Positions 52,558-62,177 of a stretch of 64,000 bases of DNA are shown here, one piece after another. The notes beneath the pieces were generated by a model. The model was given only the letters and a program-made list of their open reading frames with translations, was not told where the DNA came from and did not search any database. The position numbers and the translations under genes were made by a program. Source of the DNA: Pseudodesulfovibrio sp. 5S69. Its GTDB lineage: Bacteria; Desulfobacterota; Desulfovibrionia; Desulfovibrionales; Desulfovibrionaceae. Position 1 is the stretch's first letter, and every line of letters starts with the position of its first letter. Location: contig NZ_CP146609.1 in the NCBI RefSeq assembly GCF_037094465.1, positions 3,467,501 to 3,531,500 on the forward strand, read 5' to 3'.

Positions 52558-52988
52558 GATTTCTCAATAATCGGGTTGTCGAAATGACTCACGCTATCTA
52601 TCAGAGTATAGATACAGAGGCAAGAAAATCTACGCCTTTCCTCTTTCGCGATTGTCCCAACGTGCATGGGGCATTGACAATTTAAGAAAGCCCCTCCGAA
52701 AAGGAACATCTCCGCCCCCACCGGAAAAGCCCTCTCCGCATCCTTCCTTTCCCTTTTCAAGGAGAGGCTTTTCTCGCTCCCCTTTCGTTTTGGGTTTGCA
52801 TCGCCCCCCCCTCTCTGGTACGAACCAATTCGAGCCTAAAAAGAATCCAGTGAATAAATATTGATACAGAATTAATTTGGCACTCATGTCTCTTTTAGCT
52901 ATTCAACGTCTCAATTGAGAATATCATCCGTAACGAGACAGAAACATTCCTTTCTTTAAAAGATATTCAACAAACCAAGGGGTATAGT
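52558..52988. promoter_or_regulatory. Divergent intergenic region between the two glycan operons, with hairpin
   Basis: 431 bases without a gene separate the leftward GT4 operon from the rightward Wzz operon. A long hairpin, GAAAAGCCCTCTCC (52724-52737) with GGAGAGGCTTTTC (52761-52773), lies in the middle in a pyrimidine-rich stretch; the rest (52840-52988) is AT-rich and probably holds the Wzz promoter. TTGACA at 52675-52680 has no matching -10. No JUMPstart element was seen. Confidence 0.4.
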
Positions 52989-53840
52989 ATGAGCTTTACT
53001 TCCGATACGCCACAAGAATACCTGGACTTGAAAAAGCTCACATTACGCTTTGCCAGACGCTGGAAGACCATTGTCCTGTTCGTAGCTGCCACGGTTGCCA
53101 TATCCCTGGTGGTAGCACTGTGGCGCCCCGAAAGCATTTCGAGCCAGAGCTTCCTTGTTACCCCGATAGTAAACTCGCTCAATCTATCCAAAGAACTTTA
53201 CGAATTCACGCGTGAATTCATCAAAACCGATGGGCTGCAAATCGCTCTTGCCTCCAAGCTCGGTACGACCGATTCATTCAGAATAGAAGGGATATTTCAA
53301 GACAATTCCGGAACCATTACCATCAACTGCATCGCCCAGGACAGAGACGTGGCAACGGCTGCCGCCAACGACGTTCTGCCCGTTGTGGCAGAGGTCACGG
53401 CACCACTCCTCGCCACATACAAACATCGGTATGCCGACGCGGCACAATTCTTCTCCAAATCCGACGAGAGAATGGCGAATATCGAACTATCGCTCGCTAA
53501 AACTAAAAGAACTCTCATGGATAGTGCAAAAGATTATGACAAGCAAAATGAACTGTGGATTGAGACCATTGACCAGTTACAAGCCACCAATCTGCAATTC
53601 AGACAATTACAAAACAATTTTGATGCAGGCTACAAAAAAAGCCTGCAAGACATCCAAGTGCCTATGATTCGGCTTATCACAAAACCCCATATACTGAAGC
53701 CCAAGACGAAACTTGAACAGGCCATTATCATTTTCGCCGCTTGTATTGGTGGTCTAATGGCGGCCATACTTTGGATCATTATTTCGGACTGGGTTGGCAC
53801 CACTCGTAAGTTGCTCCGCGCCGAAAAAAACGCAAGCTAG
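52989..53840 (+). CDS. Wzz-type chain-length determinant protein
   Basis: 283 residues. Two membrane segments flank the periplasmic part: about residues 25-42 (KTIVLFVAATVAISLVVAL) and about 237-262 (IIIFAACIGGLMAAILWIIIS), with coiled-coil helices between (150-215). A PKPxxPK-like stretch is visible before TM2 (ITKPHILKPKTKLEQA). It has no kinase domain, so it belongs to the O-antigen/ECA type. First gene of the rightward module. Confidence 0.85.
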   Translation: MSFTSDTPQEYLDLKKLTLRFARRWKTIVLFVAATVAISLVVALWRPESISSQSFLVTPIVNSLNLSKELYEFTREFIKTDGLQIALASKLGTTDSFRIEGIFQDNSGTITINCIAQDRDVATAAANDVLPVVAEVTAPLLATYKHRYADAAQFFSKSDERMANIELSLAKTKRTLMDSAKDYDKQNELWIETIDQLQATNLQFRQLQNNFDAGYKKSLQDIQVPMIRLITKPHILKPKTKLEQAIIIFAACIGGLMAAILWIIISDWVGTTRKLLRAEKNAS

Positions 53841-53942
53841 CAAGAATTGGAATTATTCCCCCGAGTGCATCGAGGAGGGGCGTCAATACCATAAATTATA
53901 CGGCCGCAACGGTCCAGACTATCTCCCAAAAGGCAATTAATC

Positions 53943-55091
53943 ATGAAAGTACTCATACTCGGTGGTGACGGATATCTAGGGTGGCCCACGGCGATGAACT
54001 GCAACGCCAAAGGCCACGAAGTCGTCGTTGTGGACAATTACCTGCGCCGCAATATCTGCAACGAACTCGATGTCGCCGAACTGTTCGGCGTTCCCAATCT
54101 GACGGAGCGGGCCAGAAGGTGGAAAGAGCTTTCCGGCTCAGAAATCCCGGTCTACATTGGCGACCTTTCGGACTGGTCCTTCATTTCTGAAGTGTTCAAG
54201 GAGTTCACCCCTGATGCCGTCATCCACTATGCCGAACAGCCGTCCGCCCCGTATTCCATGCTCAACCGCCGGGCCGCTTCCCGGACGTTGATCAACAACC
54301 TTGAAGTCACGGCCAACGTCATCTACGCTGTCCGCGAATTCAATGGGGACGCACATATCATCAAACTCGGCACCATGGGCGAATACGGAACCCCTAATAT
54401 TGACATAGAAGAAGGCTGGTTAGACATCGAGCACAAGGGGCGCAACGACCGCTTCCTTTTCCCCCGCCAAGCGAGCAGCCTCTACCACACCACCAAGATC
54501 ATGGATACCGACCTTCTCTGGTTCTATGTCCGCATGTGGGGACTCCGCGTCACTGACCTGATGCAGGGCCCGGTTTACGGCTTTGCCACAGAAGAGAACG
54601 AAGGCCATCCTGAGCTATACCCTTTCTTCAACTATGACGAGCTGTTCGGCACTGTTATCAACCGCTTCATAACCCAGGCCGTCGCTGGGTACCCGTTGAC
54701 CATCTATGGCAAGGGCGGACAGACCAGAGGCTACCTGGATATCAAGGATACGCTTAATTGCGTCCGGCTGTCTCTTGAAAACCCGGCAGACAAGGGCGAA
54801 TTGCGGATTTTCAACCAGTACACCGAAACATTCTCCGTCAATGATCTTGCCCAGCGCATCGAAACTGTCGGCAAAGGCCTTGGCCTGAACGTGCAACTCA
54901 ACCACCTCGACAACCCGCGCAAGGAATTGGAAGAGCATTACTATAATCCGACAGCGACCGGTCTTCTGGGACTCGGTCTCGAACCCAAATTTCTGACTGA
55001 TGACGCCCTCGCTGCCATGCTGGAAGAAGTCATGCGTTACAAGGACTCCATCGACGAACACAAGATATTCCGAAAAATCGCCTGGACGTAA
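53943..55091 (+). CDS. UDP-sulfoquinovose synthase family protein (SQD1-like)
   Basis: 382 residues, extended SDR. The opening VLILGGDGYLGWPTAMN, the active-site stretch KLGTMGEYGTPNIDIEEG, catalytic YHTTK and the distal GQTRGYLDIKDT are all hallmarks of SQD1/Agl3, which add sulfite to UDP-glucose to make UDP-sulfoquinovose. The context (Wzz, Wzx, Wzy, acetyltransferase) points to a sulfonated sugar in the polysaccharide, and a sulfate reducer has sulfite in its metabolism. A related epimerase activity cannot be excluded. Confidence 0.85.
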   Translation: MKVLILGGDGYLGWPTAMNCNAKGHEVVVVDNYLRRNICNELDVAELFGVPNLTERARRWKELSGSEIPVYIGDLSDWSFISEVFKEFTPDAVIHYAEQPSAPYSMLNRRAASRTLINNLEVTANVIYAVREFNGDAHIIKLGTMGEYGTPNIDIEEGWLDIEHKGRNDRFLFPRQASSLYHTTKIMDTDLLWFYVRMWGLRVTDLMQGPVYGFATEENEGHPELYPFFNYDELFGTVINRFITQAVAGYPLTIYGKGGQTRGYLDIKDTLNCVRLSLENPADKGELRIFNQYTETFSVNDLAQRIETVGKGLGLNVQLNHLDNPRKELEEHYYNPTATGLLGLGLEPKFLTDDALAAMLEEVMRYKDSIDEHKIFRKIAWT

Positions 55092-55108
55092 ATTGCGGCA
55101 ACACCCGT

Positions 55109-56395
55109 ATGGCCAGCAAGCTGACAAAGAACTATGCCCATATCGCCGTCTCCCAGGGCACGATAGTCCTGGCCAAGAGCCTGCTCCTTTTTATTTTGGG
55201 AAGAGAGCTCGGCGCTTCGGGATTCGGCGTTTACACGCTCCTGTTCGCAACCCCGATTCTGATATCGACTATTGCGACGCTGGGCGTCAGCCGGGCTATC
55301 ACATTCAGCCTGAGCGGCGAAGCCCACAGACGGGAAACAGTACTTGGCAATCATGCGTATCTGGTATGCGGCATCATTTTCATGGTGACCGCATGTCAGG
55401 TCGTCTTGTTTTCCCTGTTCCCGGAAACACTTTTCAACATTCTCGGACGCTCGGAAAAAACCGCAAGCCTGCTGATCGGTGCCGCCTTCACGCTTCAGGT
55501 GGCCAACAACGGGATCCTGCACGGTGTCGGCGGATTTCATCGGCTCCCCCTTGGAACGGTCCTCCAGTGGGCGGTCAATCTTGGCGCCATAGTTTTTTTC
55601 TGGAGCCAGAGCACATTGACCCCGTCCAATGCCGGGCTCGCCTATGCCCTGGGACTGATCGTTTTCGGCCTGTACACCCTGCGGTGCCCGGAGATGCGCG
55701 GGGTCTTCCGCCCCCAAAAGCCCGATATAGTATATTTCAAATCCTGCTTTGCCTATGGCTCCAAAGCGAGTGCGCTCACCCTGACCAGCACCATCAACCT
55801 CCGCCTTGATTACTACATCGTCGCCTATTTTTTATCTGCAGCCGACCTCGGCTTTTATTCTTTGGCAACCTCTGTCTGCGAGGTCTTCCTCAATGTGTTC
55901 AGCAGAGGCCTCGACTTCGTTCTTCTGCCTTGGGCGGCAAAACAATCCGCAAACAATCGCATAGAGCAAACCGCACGACTCACCCGGGTAACATTCACTC
56001 TGACCTTTCTTTTGGCGATAGGCATATTCATGCTGGCAACCCCCGCAGTCACATTTTTTTTCGGCCAGCAGTACGAACCAACCGTCACGGCCTTGAAGTA
56101 CCTTCTCCCGGGACTAGTCGGCCTGAGCCTATCATACACCCTGACCGGCATTTTCATGGGCGTGGGCCAACTCACTCCCCTCCTGTGGGCAGGAACCGTA
56201 TCGTTCCTTGCGACACTGATACTCGACATCGTCCTCATCCCCCGCATAGGGATCAATGGCGCAGCCATGGCATCGAGTATAGCTTACTGGGTGCAGGCAT
56301 GGATCACACTTGCCGCGGTCAGAAGAGAAAGCGAATATGCTTACTCGCGGTACTTCATTCCCAGGAAAAATGACTTTTCAATCAGGCGAAAATAA
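55109..56395 (+). CDS. Wzx-type polysaccharide flippase (second copy)
   Basis: 428 residues, about twelve hydrophobic segments, MOP superfamily. Opening TKNYAHIAVSQGTIVLAKSLLLFILGRELGASGFGVY is typical of lipid-linked glycan exporters. It follows the SQD1 gene by 17 bases and precedes Wzy by ten, so it belongs to the sulfoquinovose module and is distinct from the flippase at 46882. Confidence 0.88.
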   Translation: MASKLTKNYAHIAVSQGTIVLAKSLLLFILGRELGASGFGVYTLLFATPILISTIATLGVSRAITFSLSGEAHRRETVLGNHAYLVCGIIFMVTACQVVLFSLFPETLFNILGRSEKTASLLIGAAFTLQVANNGILHGVGGFHRLPLGTVLQWAVNLGAIVFFWSQSTLTPSNAGLAYALGLIVFGLYTLRCPEMRGVFRPQKPDIVYFKSCFAYGSKASALTLTSTINLRLDYYIVAYFLSAADLGFYSLATSVCEVFLNVFSRGLDFVLLPWAAKQSANNRIEQTARLTRVTFTLTFLLAIGIFMLATPAVTFFFGQQYEPTVTALKYLLPGLVGLSLSYTLTGIFMGVGQLTPLLWAGTVSFLATLILDIVLIPRIGINGAAMASSIAYWVQAWITLAAVRRESEYAYSRYFIPRKNDFSIRRK

Positions 56396-56405
56396 AGAAA
56401 AGGCC

Positions 56406-57815
56406 ATGACCAGACCAGTATCATACCAACACAGCAAACACCTTTGCGTCATCGCTGCGGCGATCCTTGTGGCGCACACCATGAACTTCGGCGCTCTCGG
56501 CATAGCAGCGGTTCTAGTATATATTCCCTACGCCCTTTCCCGTCCGGCCTTCGCCATAGCCATGGTCATCCTGGTCCTATCCGTTATGCCTCCCGTACCG
56601 AGATCCGTCGGCTGGGAGGAAATTATATTCTGCCTGACGTTTGCCACCGCCATAGGACGCTGGTTCTTCCCGTTCTGCAAGAATCCACGCATCCCAGCCA
56701 CCCCAGTAACCGGCACGAGCCTCGCCTTTCTGGGACTCGCTATCGCATCGATCCTGCCAGCCTCTCTGGCTGGCACTCCGATGTCCCTCTGGTTTCGCGG
56801 CATCGCGCCTTTCCTGACGTTCACCATATTCATTCCTGCTCTGAACGACCTCAAGACAAAAGAGGCCCGCCGCGTCATTGTGACGGCCCTGTTTCTGTCA
56901 GGCGGCATGTTTGCGGTTCAAATTCTCATGGTCATACCTCAAGCGTGGATGCCGGCATCCACCACAAGCCATTGGATCGCCCTAAGGGCAAAACTTCCGG
57001 CCAACGCCTTCCAACCGGCCATTCTCGCGGCCGGCTCCTTTTGCGTTGGACAACTGGCACTGCCTCCGTCGCAAATCCACCGACGATACATACTATGGTT
57101 CATCTTCCTGACTGCCGCCATATCCCTGACGTTCCTGCGCAGCATGATCCTTATCCTGGCAATTCTGGGGTTCCTGGCCGTCATGATCAATTTTTACATG
57201 AATCCCTACATCATCCCCCGGGTACTCGGTAAGGGAATCAAACTTGTCGCAATGCTCGCCGTCTGCTTTGCGGTTTCCCTTTTCATACCGGCAGTACTCA
57301 ACTTCTACCTTCTGGTCTTCAAGACATTCACCATGCGCTTCGGCACGGGAGAATACAGTTACCTCGAATCAGGCCGATACCTTGAGTGGGGCGCCATCCT
57401 GAAACTCGCTGGCTCCACCGACCTATGGCGTCTGGTGACTGGCTGGGGATTGGGCAAAAAAATCACTTTTTTCCACATCTATCTCGGAAAGGAACTAACC
57501 TACGGTTACACTCATTGTATCCTTTCGTACATTCTGCTGACAACGGGCTGCATCGGCTATGCCTTCTTCGGAGCTCTAACACTCTCGACAGCGGCCCTTA
57601 TGAAACATGCCGCATTCACGGTTCCCAGGGATGAGTTACCGGTATTCTATGGATTTTCAGCAGCGTTAGTTTCCATGATGATGTACGCCATGCTCCAATC
57701 CGTCTTCCGCCATTTCGGCTTCAATGTACTGGCCGCCGTGCTGCTCGCCTCCATAGCACAAATGTACACTACGACCTTTCGCAGCCCCGAAAAGGAGTCA
57801 CCATGTGCGGAATAG
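56406..57815 (+). CDS. O-antigen polymerase/ligase family protein (Wzy-like)
   Basis: 469 residues from ATG 56406 (MTRPVSYQHSKHLC), preceded by AAAAGG; a longer upstream frame overlaps the flippase gene. About ten to eleven hydrophobic segments; the large periplasmic loop (residues about 320-375) has YSYLESGRYLEWGAILKL and GWGLGKKITF, in the Wzy_C style. It polymerises repeat units or ligates them to lipid A. Its last 13 bases overlap the next gene. Confidence 0.75.
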   Translation: MTRPVSYQHSKHLCVIAAAILVAHTMNFGALGIAAVLVYIPYALSRPAFAIAMVILVLSVMPPVPRSVGWEEIIFCLTFATAIGRWFFPFCKNPRIPATPVTGTSLAFLGLAIASILPASLAGTPMSLWFRGIAPFLTFTIFIPALNDLKTKEARRVIVTALFLSGGMFAVQILMVIPQAWMPASTTSHWIALRAKLPANAFQPAILAAGSFCVGQLALPPSQIHRRYILWFIFLTAAISLTFLRSMILILAILGFLAVMINFYMNPYIIPRVLGKGIKLVAMLAVCFAVSLFIPAVLNFYLLVFKTFTMRFGTGEYSYLESGRYLEWGAILKLAGSTDLWRLVTGWGLGKKITFFHIYLGKELTYGYTHCILSYILLTTGCIGYAFFGALTLSTAALMKHAAFTVPRDELPVFYGFSAALVSMMMYAMLQSVFRHFGFNVLAAVLLASIAQMYTTTFRSPEKESPCAE

Positions 57816-59728
57816 CCGGAATCCTTCGCTTTGCCGGAAACAATAATGACAAGCAGCTCATCCAGGCGATGACCGACGTCATCAGCCATCGCGGCCCAGA
57901 CGATCACGGTTTTCTGGCCGCGACCCCGGAAGAGGCCCCAATTCCCCGGGGCAAATGGGCACACGCCAAATCTCCGTTTCCCATCCACTTCGGCCATCGC
58001 AGGCTGTCCATTCTTGACCTCTCAGCCGCCGGGCGTCAGCCCATGGCGTCCACGGATGGCACGGTCTGGATCACGTACAACGGTGAAGCTTACAATTATC
58101 TCGAACTCAGACAGGAATTGAAGGAGCTCGGCTATTCCTTCCATACAGGTACCGACACCGAGGTGCTGCTGGCGGCCTATCAGGCTTGGGGGGCTGAATT
58201 CATATCCCGTGTCAACGGGATGTTCGCGTTCGCTCTCCTGGACCTTAGAGAGAACCGTTTTTTCCTGTTCAGAGACCGCTTTGGCATCAAGCCGTTGTTC
58301 TATCACCTAAACGGATCCCGCCTCCTGTTCGGATCGGAAATCAAGTGCTTGCTCCAAAGCCCGGACGTGACGCGAACCGTAAACCAACAGGCAGTGCGGT
58401 CATATCTGTGCAGTCAGATACTGGACCACCGTCCCGAGACCTTTTTCGAGGGGATCAATAGCCTTGCTCCCGGCCACTACATGTCCTGCTCCCTGTCTCA
58501 AAGGCAGCCCAGGATTCACCGCTATTACAATGTGCTCGAACGGGCAGCGGCCATGCCCGCCGTAAGCTCGCCAGTCGAAGCGTTTAGAGAAACATTCGAA
58601 CGGTCCATCAGCTACCGGCTGCGTAGTGATGTCAGGGTCGGCGCCTGCCTATCGGGTGGACTGGACTCCTCATCCATCGTCTGCACCCTGAAAAAACTCC
58701 TCAATGAGGGCGTGTCAGAAAGTTCGTCCATAGGGAACTCCCTGGTAACCTTCACCTCGTGCCATGACGACCCAAGATTCGATGAGAGGGAATTCGTCAA
58801 GGCTGTCACCGATGAATCCGGTGCCAATTCGATTCACGTGTTTTCGGACCCGGAAGAACTCACCCAACACCTTGCGACCCTGGTCTGGCACCAGGATGAG
58901 CCGTTCAGCTCTCCGGCCATTTACGCCCAGTACTGTCTGATGGAAGCGGCACGGCGGGAAAACGTCTTGGTTCTGCTAGATGGACAGGGCGGCGATGAAC
59001 TCCTATGCGGCTATCGCAAATTCTTCTTTTTTTACCTGAAACAACTAGTTCGGCAGAAAAAACCACTGGCGTGTGCCAGGGAACTGCTCGGCGCACTTTT
59101 GCACGGGGACGAGAACCTGTTAGACATGCGAGCAGCAAAACGGTACATGCCGGGCAAACTGGGCAGCAGCAATCCTATGAACGCCCTGCTAACGAAGCGT
59201 TTCCTGGCGGAAAGCAGTACCCCAACCATTGGCTGGGGTTCCAGCTTGGTAGAACGTCAGGTCGCCGACATCGAACAGTTCAGCATCCCTCCCTTGCTCC
59301 GGTACGAAGACAGAAACTCCATGGCGTTCGGCATCGAAACCCGGCTCCCCTTTCTTGATTACAACGTTACGGAACTGTCACTCGCCTTGCCCGTAGAAAC
59401 TAAAATAAAAAATGGGATCGCCAAGCACATCCTCCGCGATGCCATGCGGGGCACTGTCCCCGACGCCGTACTGGACAGAAGGACCAAAATGGGCTTCGTG
59501 ATGCCCGAAGACGCCTGGCTCCGTGGGCCGCTGGCCCCACTGGTGGAGAAAGCTCTCACCAAAAAGCAAAGCATACTCGACGGGATGGTAGACAAACCCA
59601 AGGCGCTAAAAATATTTAACCATTTTATGCAGGGACAACCTACCCCGGTCCGATCACGCGACTTTTTCCGACTTCTTTGCCTCGACATATGGGCACAAAC
59701 CCATAACCTGGAGAAAACGCATGACTAA
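57803..59728 (+). CDS. Asparagine synthase family amidotransferase (second copy)
   Basis: 641 residues. Glutaminase nucleophile Cys2 (MCGIAGIL), then RGPDDHG, and the synthetase PP-loop CLSGGLDSSSIVC; LLDGQGGDELLCGY is the usual region before the active-site lid. Quite different from the copy at 42491, so not a recent duplicate. Likely amidates a uronic acid in this polysaccharide. Its start overlaps the polymerase stop. Confidence 0.9.
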   Translation: MCGIAGILRFAGNNNDKQLIQAMTDVISHRGPDDHGFLAATPEEAPIPRGKWAHAKSPFPIHFGHRRLSILDLSAAGRQPMASTDGTVWITYNGEAYNYLELRQELKELGYSFHTGTDTEVLLAAYQAWGAEFISRVNGMFAFALLDLRENRFFLFRDRFGIKPLFYHLNGSRLLFGSEIKCLLQSPDVTRTVNQQAVRSYLCSQILDHRPETFFEGINSLAPGHYMSCSLSQRQPRIHRYYNVLERAAAMPAVSSPVEAFRETFERSISYRLRSDVRVGACLSGGLDSSSIVCTLKKLLNEGVSESSSIGNSLVTFTSCHDDPRFDEREFVKAVTDESGANSIHVFSDPEELTQHLATLVWHQDEPFSSPAIYAQYCLMEAARRENVLVLLDGQGGDELLCGYRKFFFFYLKQLVRQKKPLACARELLGALLHGDENLLDMRAAKRYMPGKLGSSNPMNALLTKRFLAESSTPTIGWGSSLVERQVADIEQFSIPPLLRYEDRNSMAFGIETRLPFLDYNVTELSLALPVETKIKNGIAKHILRDAMRGTVPDAVLDRRTKMGFVMPEDAWLRGPLAPLVEKALTKKQSILDGMVDKPKALKIFNHFMQGQPTPVRSRDFFRLLCLDIWAQTHNLEKTHD

Positions 59729-60362
59729 TTCTCCCATCTGTATTGTCGGCGCAGGCGCACAGGCGAAATACAGCCTGGATACCATGGGGCTTCTCGGCCT
59801 TGAAGCGGCAGCCGTCATTCGCTTCAGTACTGAACATACCGAATTCGTTCCCGACAATATCCCTGTTTATGACGGCGGAAGAGACGCTCTTGACAGCAAG
59901 GAGTTTGAGCATTGCGCCTTCATCATGGCGCGCCCCAACAACAGAGAAAAGCTGGGACTGATACAGTGGGCACGCGAACAGGACCGCGAACTCGTGACGC
60001 TCATTCATCCGAAGGCCGTCATCTCCCATAGTGCCACAATCGGACAGGGCTGCCTGATCAATGCAGGCGCGGTCATCCAACCGCATGCGACCATAGGTGA
60101 CGGTGTCATGATCCACGCCAACGTCGTTGTCGAACACGATGCAGTTGTCGAAGAATGCGCGAATCTGGCACCTATGGCAGCCCTGGCCGGATGGGTCAGG
60201 ATAGGGACATGCGCAACGGTTTTTACCGGTGCACGCTGCATACCCGGCGTTCAGGTGGGAGCTGATTCCATCATCGCGGCCGGAGCCACAGTCATCGAAA
60301 ACATACCGGAAAAGAGCCTTGCCGCAGGAACCCCTGCGGTCATCAAGAAAAGCATGGATTAA
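59721..60362 (+). CDS. NeuD/PglD-type sugar O- or N-acetyltransferase
   Basis: 213 residues. N-terminal Rossmann-like PglD_N domain (ICIVGAGAQAKYSLDTM) followed by a left-handed beta-helix with many hexapeptides (ATIGQGCLINAGAVIQPHATIGDGVMIH), His in VVEHDAVV as the catalytic base, ending AAGTPAVIKK. Overlaps the stop of the amidotransferase gene by eight bases. Acetylates an amino-sugar or sialic-type sugar. Confidence 0.88.
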   Translation: MTNSPICIVGAGAQAKYSLDTMGLLGLEAAAVIRFSTEHTEFVPDNIPVYDGGRDALDSKEFEHCAFIMARPNNREKLGLIQWAREQDRELVTLIHPKAVISHSATIGQGCLINAGAVIQPHATIGDGVMIHANVVVEHDAVVEECANLAPMAALAGWVRIGTCATVFTGARCIPGVQVGADSIIAAGATVIENIPEKSLAAGTPAVIKKSMD

Positions 60363-60402
60363 CGCAAGTTGCCAGATCAGGACAATGATCCCGGACCGAA
60401 GG

Positions 60403-62052
60403 TCAATCCCAGGAAAAGGCCGTGAAATATTCTTCCACCTGATATTTTTGTTTCAGGGACGCATAGCCGTGGTCAAGGGCGTAATTCCCCGCACCGAGAA
60501 CCGCCACGATAAGGCAGGCCATGCCCCAACCTTTAGCTGTCTTCCACAGCCTGTCGCCAACGACCTCCCGATCAAGCGTCATGGCGTAGCCGACTGCCAA
60601 CATGCCCAGCAACAGCACGATGGAAATATACTGCATACTCTGAAACAGGCCATAGATGTGGAATGTCACGATCGAAAGGGCTGCGCTCAAGCTCAGCATC
60701 TCGCCGTTGCGTACGGCATCCCACACCAACATTGCGAGCGTCAGGGCCATGACCATCAGCCAAATACCCAGTCCGGCCATACCTAGCCCTGTAAAGAGTT
60801 GGATATACGTATTGTGCGCCGTGTCACGCAGGACAAAAGGGGTGAATGCCTTGGACAAATCCGACTGCGGCAATTCAAACATCTTTTTGGTATGCTCACG
60901 AAATGTCTCATAGCCTAGCCCGAATACCGGCGCCTCGCCCCCTATGGTCAAGCCTGCCTTCCAGATGGTCGGGCGCTCGGTCTTACTAAACCTCTCAAGC
61001 CGCTTCTCAATATAATCCACACTGTTTTTCACACGCTTTGACGGGGCGATGCTCTTCAAACCGTATACCAGGCACACGCTCAGACAAATCGTCAGAGGAA
61101 ATGAAATACAGACGAGCAACAGTTTCTTCCTGGAAAAATAAAATTGCCGTTCAGTGAAATCATATGAGTAAAAAATCAGCCAGCAGCAGAAGAGAATTAT
61201 GGGATAGGCAAGCCATGATGCCCGTGACAACGTAAAAATGAGAGCCAGTTCGGCCCCGACAAGAACCACGAAGACCAGCCACTTCTTCCAACGGACGGGT
61301 GTCTGCATCCGTTCTATGAGGTACGGCAGGGCAACGATGACAAATTGGGCGAACCATCCCGGATTCAGGAATATGGAAGAGAAACGCCCGGCAGCCTGTT
61401 TGCTCTCACTGAAAAAGAGACTTCGGACAATATCGCCAATGGAAAAGAGCACGCAGATAATGAGCCCTATGACTACCCCCCTGAACAGAGCCTTGTAGCA
61501 TTCCCTGGGAGATTCCATACCGGTGATCAGCCAGATAAACACAAAAAACAAAAACAGCCGATTGCAGGCAGCCATGGAATACTGGATCGCAACGTCAATG
61601 GGGCTTTGGTATATCGTTTGGAAAAAACGGAGCTGGCCGCTGATTGACCATTGGTCGGAAATGCTATCGAAGGGGAAAAGCAACAGCGATGAGACAGCCA
61701 GCAGGATGAAGGCAAGCAACGAGTACTTGATGGGATTGAGGGGGCGTTCCTTGCTGCCTCTCAATTGATGGAACAACAGTAAAAACAGACAGAATCCGTT
61801 GAGTCCATATTCGAAGACCTGATTCCTGACACTCCAACTGTGCTCTCCGGCCAGGATCATCGCTATCCCTAAGAAGGTGAAGAGCGCCCTCAGCGGCAGT
61901 TGTTTCCTGTACCCGAAATACGCTCCACCGGCTATTACCGCCAGCCCGATCACGGCGGGCAGAACCGGTGCGCTCAGAAGGGCATATGTCCGTGTAACAT
62001 GGGAAAAAACAAGATAAATTAGAGGGATGACAAAAGTAATGAAGGTCCTCAT
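60403..62052 (-). CDS. O-antigen ligase/polymerase family protein (second Wzy-like)
   Basis: 549 residues, about eleven to twelve hydrophobic segments. The periplasmic loop has TIWKAGLTIGGEAPVFGLGYETF, followed by DTAHNTYIQLFTGLGMAGLGIWL, the Wzy_C (O-antigen ligase) hallmark with the conserved His. It lies 125 bases downstream of the initiating transferase gene on the same strand. With the gene at 56406 this gives two such proteins; one may be polymerase and the other ligase. Confidence 0.85.
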   Translation of the reverse strand: MRTFITFVIPLIYLVFSHVTRTYALLSAPVLPAVIGLAVIAGGAYFGYRKQLPLRALFTFLGIAMILAGEHSWSVRNQVFEYGLNGFCLFLLLFHQLRGSKERPLNPIKYSLLAFILLAVSSLLLFPFDSISDQWSISGQLRFFQTIYQSPIDVAIQYSMAACNRLFLFFVFIWLITGMESPRECYKALFRGVVIGLIICVLFSIGDIVRSLFFSESKQAAGRFSSIFLNPGWFAQFVIVALPYLIERMQTPVRWKKWLVFVVLVGAELALIFTLSRASWLAYPIILFCCWLIFYSYDFTERQFYFSRKKLLLVCISFPLTICLSVCLVYGLKSIAPSKRVKNSVDYIEKRLERFSKTERPTIWKAGLTIGGEAPVFGLGYETFREHTKKMFELPQSDLSKAFTPFVLRDTAHNTYIQLFTGLGMAGLGIWLMVMALTLAMLVWDAVRNGEMLSLSAALSIVTFHIYGLFQSMQYISIVLLLGMLAVGYAMTLDREVVGDRLWKTAKGWGMACLIVAVLGAGNYALDHGYASLKQKYQVEEYFTAFSWD

Positions 62053-62177
62053 TCATACCCCCTAATTCTCGACAACTATACTGGGAAGGAGGCTGAAGCC
62101 TCTCCCAACCAATATGGGGAACGGCACGCCTTCAGGGCTGCTTGTGAAAAGTGACGACAGTCGCCAAGGCGAGGGGA

